Part shown: positions 40,401-48,012 of the stretch, piece after piece | Numbering within the stretch: position 1 is the first letter of the stretch | Layout of the letters: the number at the start of each line of letters is the position of its first letter | Assembly: GCF_000003605.2 (NCBI RefSeq) | Contig: NW_003121418.1 | Location: 112,094 to 176,093 of the forward strand | DNA from: Saccoglossus kowalevskii | Lineage: Eukaryota; Hemichordata; Enteropneusta; Harrimaniidae | Direction: 5' to 3' | Length of the DNA: 64,000 nt | Position numbers and translations under genes: made by a program | Notes under the pieces: model-generated | Database searches by the model: none | Told to the model about the DNA's origin: nothing | The model's input: the letters and a program-made list of their open reading frames with translations, nothing else

Positions 40401-43400
40401 ATAATTTCAGCCGGTTGCTCCGTTTCCACAGAAGTAGCACCAATCACATTAATGGACAGTTCTACTGAATCAGGTAAACATCTAAGACTTCCGTCCTTAT
40501 TTTGTATTTTAAAATTACTTGCGATATTGTGTGTATATATTATATCTGCATTAAAAACATAAACAATGCAAACATTTAACTGCATGGATGTGTGGTTTAT
40601 GTTCAATGCCGTAAATATACGTTAAACCAATTATTAATTTAACATTTTAAAATTATCCCGCAACTAGTGTATCTCTTGAATTCTTTCGTGTATGCTCACT
40701 TGAATATGTTGAGGTTGCATTGATTTTTCAACTTCATGGAATTTCCTTTAAATTTGTGATTAAGCGTTTTATTTAATAAATAACAAATTAGAAAAAGTAT
40801 GCACGATTGTGAACTATACCTTGATTTTTATTTCTATCGAAGAAACAACAATGACCATTGTCACCTCTACTTCAGTCACACCAACTATAAATACACTTAC
40901 AAGTGGACAAGGTAAATATTACAAAAAAGTATATGAAACAGATTTTTTATGAGCAGTCATTATTAGATAGCAATGTATTATAGCCAAAGTATGGTGGTTC
41001 TCTGTTCATTACTTTATGTATTTAGTAATTAGACAACTTGTTTCTACCGAAGAACCAACAGTTTAACTCCTCCAACTACAACTGAACTTCAACTGGTAAA
41101 TAAATTTCAGTGTTGAAAAAGGTTATGAAGCACTCCAAAAAGTTCATACGTGTAAGATCACTTGGGTTAGTTTGTGGAATTGTGACATAAATACTGTGTG
41201 ATAAAGTGCTTTCTTATACTTTATGCATTTAGTTACTACACAATCAATTTCCACTGAAGAACCAACAACGAGCATTGTCACTACTACTTCAGTCCCGCCA
41301 ACTACAAATGAGGTAACATTTGTACCAGGTAATTAGCGCAAATAATTAAAAGCTCTTTTTTATATGACCGTCAAGTAATAACACGGTGTTGTTTTAATGA
41401 CTATTACATTAGTCATTGTCGTTAATTCCGACTGATTTCCATTCAACTGAACAACCAAAAACTACCCCTACTTTGGCCCAACCAATTACATATGTTCTCA
41501 CAACTGGGCCAGGTAGATATTATGAAAACACATGATGTAATTGTTTCTCCCATAATACATCATATGTAGTGTTTTTAGTTACCTGTCGCGCATACGCTGG
41601 ATGAAAAATGCGATCGTTTCAAAGTATATTTTATTGTAGCAAAATAGGTCTAAATATGTAATAATATAATGACCCATGCTCATCTTCATGGGGCATTGGA
41701 ACAGATGTTGATTACAGGAACAATGATATTGTTCCTCACATTATTCACATGCGTATAATGACAGAAACTACAACCCATACAACTTCTGGAGAGCTAACAA
41801 CATTCATTGTCACCTCTATTTCAGTTTCAACGACTACAAATGTAGCCGCAATTGAGCAAATTGAATAGTAGGATCACATACAATTATTATCACAGAAGTG
41901 TGATATTTAGTAGTGTGTAGAGTTTAAAATGCACTTATAGTATTCGCAACTTTTCGTTGTATTGGCATCAAAAATTACACCGCTTATTCCTACATATAAA
42001 ACAAAAATGACCATTGTCTCTACAACTTCAGATCAAATTAGTTCAAAATGTATATATCCATATAATGTGAATTGTACGATTACATAAAATGACATATACA
42101 TATATTTGATTTAAATTGTTCACCATTGTTATGGTAAACGTGGCAGTATGCAGAGTGTATAATGTAATTATTTTATTCTCCATTTCTTATATGTTCTATT
42201 ACATGAAGTCACTAAATCCCATATTTCTACTGAAGAATCAACAACGACCATTGTCAACACTACTTTAGTCCCACCAATTACAAATGAAGTCACAACCATG
42301 CAAGGTAATTGTCACGATTACAATCAATTATATATTATTACATAATTGTTCAATTATGTTGTGTATGAAATGCAGTTATTCTTATCTCTGATTTATTTGT
42401 TGCATTACATTTAGTCACAACTGAGCAAAATAAATAGTACGACTATATAATGACTATATAATGTCCGTTGAACTTAAATAAACTAATATAACAACTTAAC
42501 TTTGTTTTAACACATCCACCATTATTATGACAAGAGTGACAGAAAGCAGGGCATTCTCGATAAATTACACCAACGCACACTTATGGTCCCATAATAAAAT
42601 TTATAATGTATGGTCAAAAAAACCTTAAATATATAACCATGCTCACAATCAACTGGTCAGTACTCGTTCGCTTAGCCAATACATATTTCTATTAAAATAG
42701 CTAAGGACGACAAATTTCACTAAAAACTTGACTTCGCTTGATGGACTGTGATAAAAGTATAACCCCCCCCCTTTATTGCCTACTCATGCGACGTCATCTT
42801 GCAGTCGTGAATATTCGTATAGTTATGTCTGTACAAAGATTCACTCATCGAAGACGTTACAGCAGTTGGTATGATGGGTGAATTATACATAATTGACGTA
42901 AATGTTAACAAACAATGAAATAACTGTTACTTTTAATTTTAACTTAGTCACGTCAAAATATATTTCTACTTAAATTGTTTACCATTATGTGTGTAATACA
43001 TCAAAAGCCATTATTTTATTTCCTGACTTTTATGTTACATTACTTTCAGTCACTACACCACATATTTCCACCGAAGAACCAACAACGTTCATTGTCACGA
43101 CAGCATCAGTCCCACCAACTACAAATGTAGTCACAACTGATCATAGTAACAAGTTCCCATAATTGTCTTAAAATTATTTTACTATTAATACATGTGACAG
43201 TATGTATTGTATAAAATGCAATTATACAACTGCATTATAGCATAACGAAAAAGTATACACGTCTTTGCACTAACCCTTGATTGTTATACATCAGTACCTA
43301 CACAATTCATAACCACCAAAGAACCAACAACGACCATTGTCAGCACTACTTTAGTCCTACCAACTACAAATGTACTTAGAACTGAACAGGGTAAATATTT

Positions 43401-46400
43401 ACATTAAATAAAATAACAAAAAATGTGTTGAAAATAGTTATAAAGCATACAAAGTAGTCACTTTGGTTTAATTTGTGGAATGATACATAAATACTGTGTG
43501 ATCATGTTCTTTCTTTTACTTCATGTATCAATCAATTCCCACTGAAGAACCAGGGACGACCATTGTCACTAATTCAGTCCAACAAACTACAAATGAAGTC
43601 ACATCTGTACCAGGTAATTAGAATAAATATTAAAAAACGCAATGATCGTTGTTCCAATAAGGTACGAACAATTGTAAGCTTATTTAATATGAGTAAGAAT
43701 GTCAAATGTCAGGTAACAATGAGGTTTATGTAATATAGTATATTCACTGACTATTACATTGCTCATGCTCGCCAGTTATGATAACTTTCCTTTCAACTAA
43801 AAAACCAACAAGTACTTCAGTCCCACAACTGTGTCAGGCAATTAATAAAAAATATTATTACAATACAATGATACATTGTTACAATAAATAACAAACTGAA
43901 AGCTATTATATATAAGTAAGTATGTTGAATGTCAAGTAATAACACGGCCTAAGCAGTATGTTATTTTTACTGACTTTTACAGTCGTCATTGTGACGACTG
44001 TGACAGAAACTACACCCCATAATACTACTGCAGGCCTAACAACATCCATTATCACCACAACTTCAGTCCCATCAACTACAAATGTAGTCACAAATGAGCA
44101 AGTTATCTATTTCATTATTTTTTTTAAATAATTTATTATTAATATAATACATGTGACAGTATATAATGTACAAAATGTGACAATTATAAACTGGTGTATT
44201 TGTGTTCGCCGTGTTGGAGGTAACGTGGCGGTATTCTGAGTGTTATTTATTTATTCACTGATTATTATATGTTCTGTTATATTAAGTCACTACATCCCAT
44301 ATATCTACTGAAAAACCAACAACGACCATTGTTACCACTTCTTCAGTCCCACCAACCACAGATGAAGTTACAACAGAGCAAGGTAAACATTACGATTGCA
44401 TGCAATGATATATTATTCCTCGATTATTACATGTTCTATAACATTTAGTCACTACAGTAAATGTACGATTGATTGTGGTACTATGTCGTGTATTAAATGC
44501 AATTCTTCCTATCTGAGCAATGTAAATCGTAGAATTGCATACAATGATATATCCATTTAACATTGAGAAACACTGATCAAGGTAAATAGTACGATTACAT
44601 ATAATGGTTCACGTTGTTTAATTTATTTGTGATAAATAAACTGACATATCCACTTAACTTTGTTTTAACTTATTATGGTTTCGATTATTGAATGGCAAGA
44701 GTGACAACAAGCATGGTGTACAATGTTTATTCCCGATAAGTTACATAAACGACGACAAATTTCACTGTATTATATATGTTAAAAATATAATACCCTTATT
44801 ACTTACTCGTGTGACGTTATCGTGCAGTCGTGAATCTTAGTATAGCTATCGCCCGGGGGGGTATAGCTGCTATACAAGGATTCTCTCTTCGAAGACGTCA
44901 TAACAGTTCATATGATGGGTGAATTATTCATAATTGACGTAAATGTCAACAAACAATGAAATAACTGTTTTATTTTGTCACTGCACTTAGTCACTACACA
45001 ATACATTTCTACCGAAGAGCCAGCAACCTCCATTGTCATCACTACTTCAATCCCACTAACTACAAATGTAGTCACAACTGAGCAAGGTAACTATTTCATT
45101 AATTTGTTAAAATTGTTTACTATTAATATAACACATGTGGCAGTATGTAATGTGATTATTCTATTCACTGATCTTCATTTTTTTGTTCCTTTAGTTAATA
45201 CACCGTATATGTCTACTGCAGAACCATCAACGACCATTGTCACCACAACTTCAATCCAATCAACTACAAATACAGCCACAACTGAGCAAGGTAAATATAT
45301 AATTACATACAATAGTATGTTAACTTAACATTTATCTTATTATTTACGATTAATATCACAAATGTGACAGACACTATTTCCAAGTGTGTACTGTGTAAAA
45401 TGCAATTATACTATTCCCTAACTTTTTGCTGCACTGTCACCAGAAATTCACCACTTATTCCAACTGAAAAAAACGACCATTGTGACTACAACTTCAGATC
45501 GACTAACTGCAAAGAATTCAAAAAATGAACAATGTAAATTGTACCGTTACATAAACTTATATTTACATATATATATATTTTTTTCAAATTGTTTACCATT
45601 AATATGGCAAGTGTGACAGTATGCAGAGTGTACAACGTAGTTATTTTATTTCCTGAGTATTATATGTTTTATTACACATAGTCACAACAGCATACATTTC
45701 TACTGAAGAACCAACGACGAGCATTGCCGCCACTACTTCAGTCCCACCAACTACAAATGTAGCAACAACTGAGCAAGGTAAATATCAGAATTGCACATTG
45801 TGATATACCTACTTAATATTCTTTAACTTATTCACCATTATTATGACAATAGTGACAGTAAACAGTGTACAATTTGAATATTGTATTCCTAGACTTTTAT
45901 ATGTTCTAATACATTTAGTTACATCACATTTACGATTATTTGTATGACTATGGCAGTATGTTGTGTGTAAAATGCAATTATTCATATCTCTGACTTTAGT
46001 TGCCACTTCACATATTTCTACCGACGAACCAACAACGTCCATCACCACTACTTCAGTCGCGCCAACTACAAATGTAGTCACAGCTGGGCAAGGTAAATAG
46101 TACATTGTTTAAATTGTCTACAATTAATATAAAATTATTGCAGTGTGTAATATATAAAATGAAATTATTATATTTGCTGACTTGTATTATTTCTGTTCCT
46201 TTAGTCACTACACCACATATTTCTACGGAAGAACAAAAAACATCAGCCCAACCAACTACAAATGTAGCCACAACTGAGCCAGGTAAATTGTATTATTGTT
46301 TTCAAGTATGTCAAATTTTCTATCGAGTCGTTACTTTATGTATTTGGTTACTACACAATCAATTTCCACTAAAAAAATAACGACTATTATCATCAATACT

Positions 46401-47967
46401 TACTTCAGCGCCATTAATTTAAAATGTACTTACAACTGTAATCTTCCTGTCCCTTTAGTAACTACACCGCATATTTCTACTGAAGATCAAAAAACGACTA
46501 TCGTCACCACAGCACCAGCTCCACCAACTACAAATATAGCCACAACTCAGCCAGGTAAATTGTATTATTGTTTTCAAATATGTCAAATTGTCTATATTTA
46601 TCCACCATATATTGACAACATCTTTTATCAGATATCATTTTTATGTATCGTACGAGACGTTTTCTGTATAACAAGATATCCCGATAACATTTAGTATGTT
46701 TACATTATGATTATTCTAGTCAAATGATTCTAGTCACTAAACCACGTAATTCTTCTGCAGAGCCAGCACCGACCACTGGTTGTACTCCATCAGGTCCACC
46801 AATAACAACAGGTATTCATTATATTGTTCTGTTGAAACCCAGCAATATGATAAAATCTACTTTGCACTTCATTTATTTCCCACACTAATATATGTTTTGT
46901 TAAGGTTTCCCGTATATTGACGTAAACTGTGAACGATACCATATTATCGCCAATAAACACACGTGGCATGCATCTAAAGGTCAATGTGAAGATATTGGTG
47001 GAGTCCTTGCCTCAATAAATACACAACCGATTTTCAAGGCAGTACGTCAATTTATCATGAATGGTAATTTTGATAATAGTATCCGTGGTTATTGGATTGG
47101 ACTTAATGATATCACAACAGAAGGTTCATTCGAATGGTTGAATGGAGACACCTTCGGATGGACAGCATGGGCTGCAGGACAACCAAATGATAACCACCAA
47201 CAAAGTAGTAGTGGAGAAGACTGTGTACAATTGTGGTAAGATTGTGATATTTCATACGCCACTGAATACTCGTCAAAATGAGTATTTAAAGTGCATACCT
47301 ATTTAGCCAATGTGTATAGGTAACTGACCACAAATATAAACAACACTTATATGGGTATTATATTGTGGTCTATAATATAACACAACAAAACATACAATTT
47401 CAGACTTAACTAACGACAATATTAAGAAAATATAACACTACTGGTCTAAAGGAATACCTCAATTGATATTTCAGTCTATTATTTAATACGCAGTTTCTAT
47501 ATCGCCATATGCATACTGTAAGAACGAATTTAAATCCACGCAACATCACAAAGTGTAATTAAATTCACATTCCGGATAGAAATTTAATCTTGCTTCAATT
47601 TTTTTGTGTTTTTTTCCCAGGAAAAAGAAATCCTACAAGTGGGATGATAATTACTGCCATAGAAAGTTAGGTTATATTTGCCAAACTGCCATCCGTGAGT
47701 ATTTTGTAAAATGTCACGGAAAATCATTTAATTTGTCTCGTCATTGTTACATTGCAGTCGAATCAAATTGTCATGTTTACATACATCTTTAATGCAATAT
47801 CCATCTTTAATCCAATTATATTGTTTTCAAACATTTCAGAATGTTGCCAAGTTTCCATGGAAACAAAACCCAACATCAGCTGAACAAGGTAAATTTATCA
47901 TGTAGCCAAATGTAGCGAAAATTTGGTCTAAAATCTTGTCTTCGCCTGAGGGACTGTATTTCGCATG

Positions 47968-48012
<45 letters not shown>
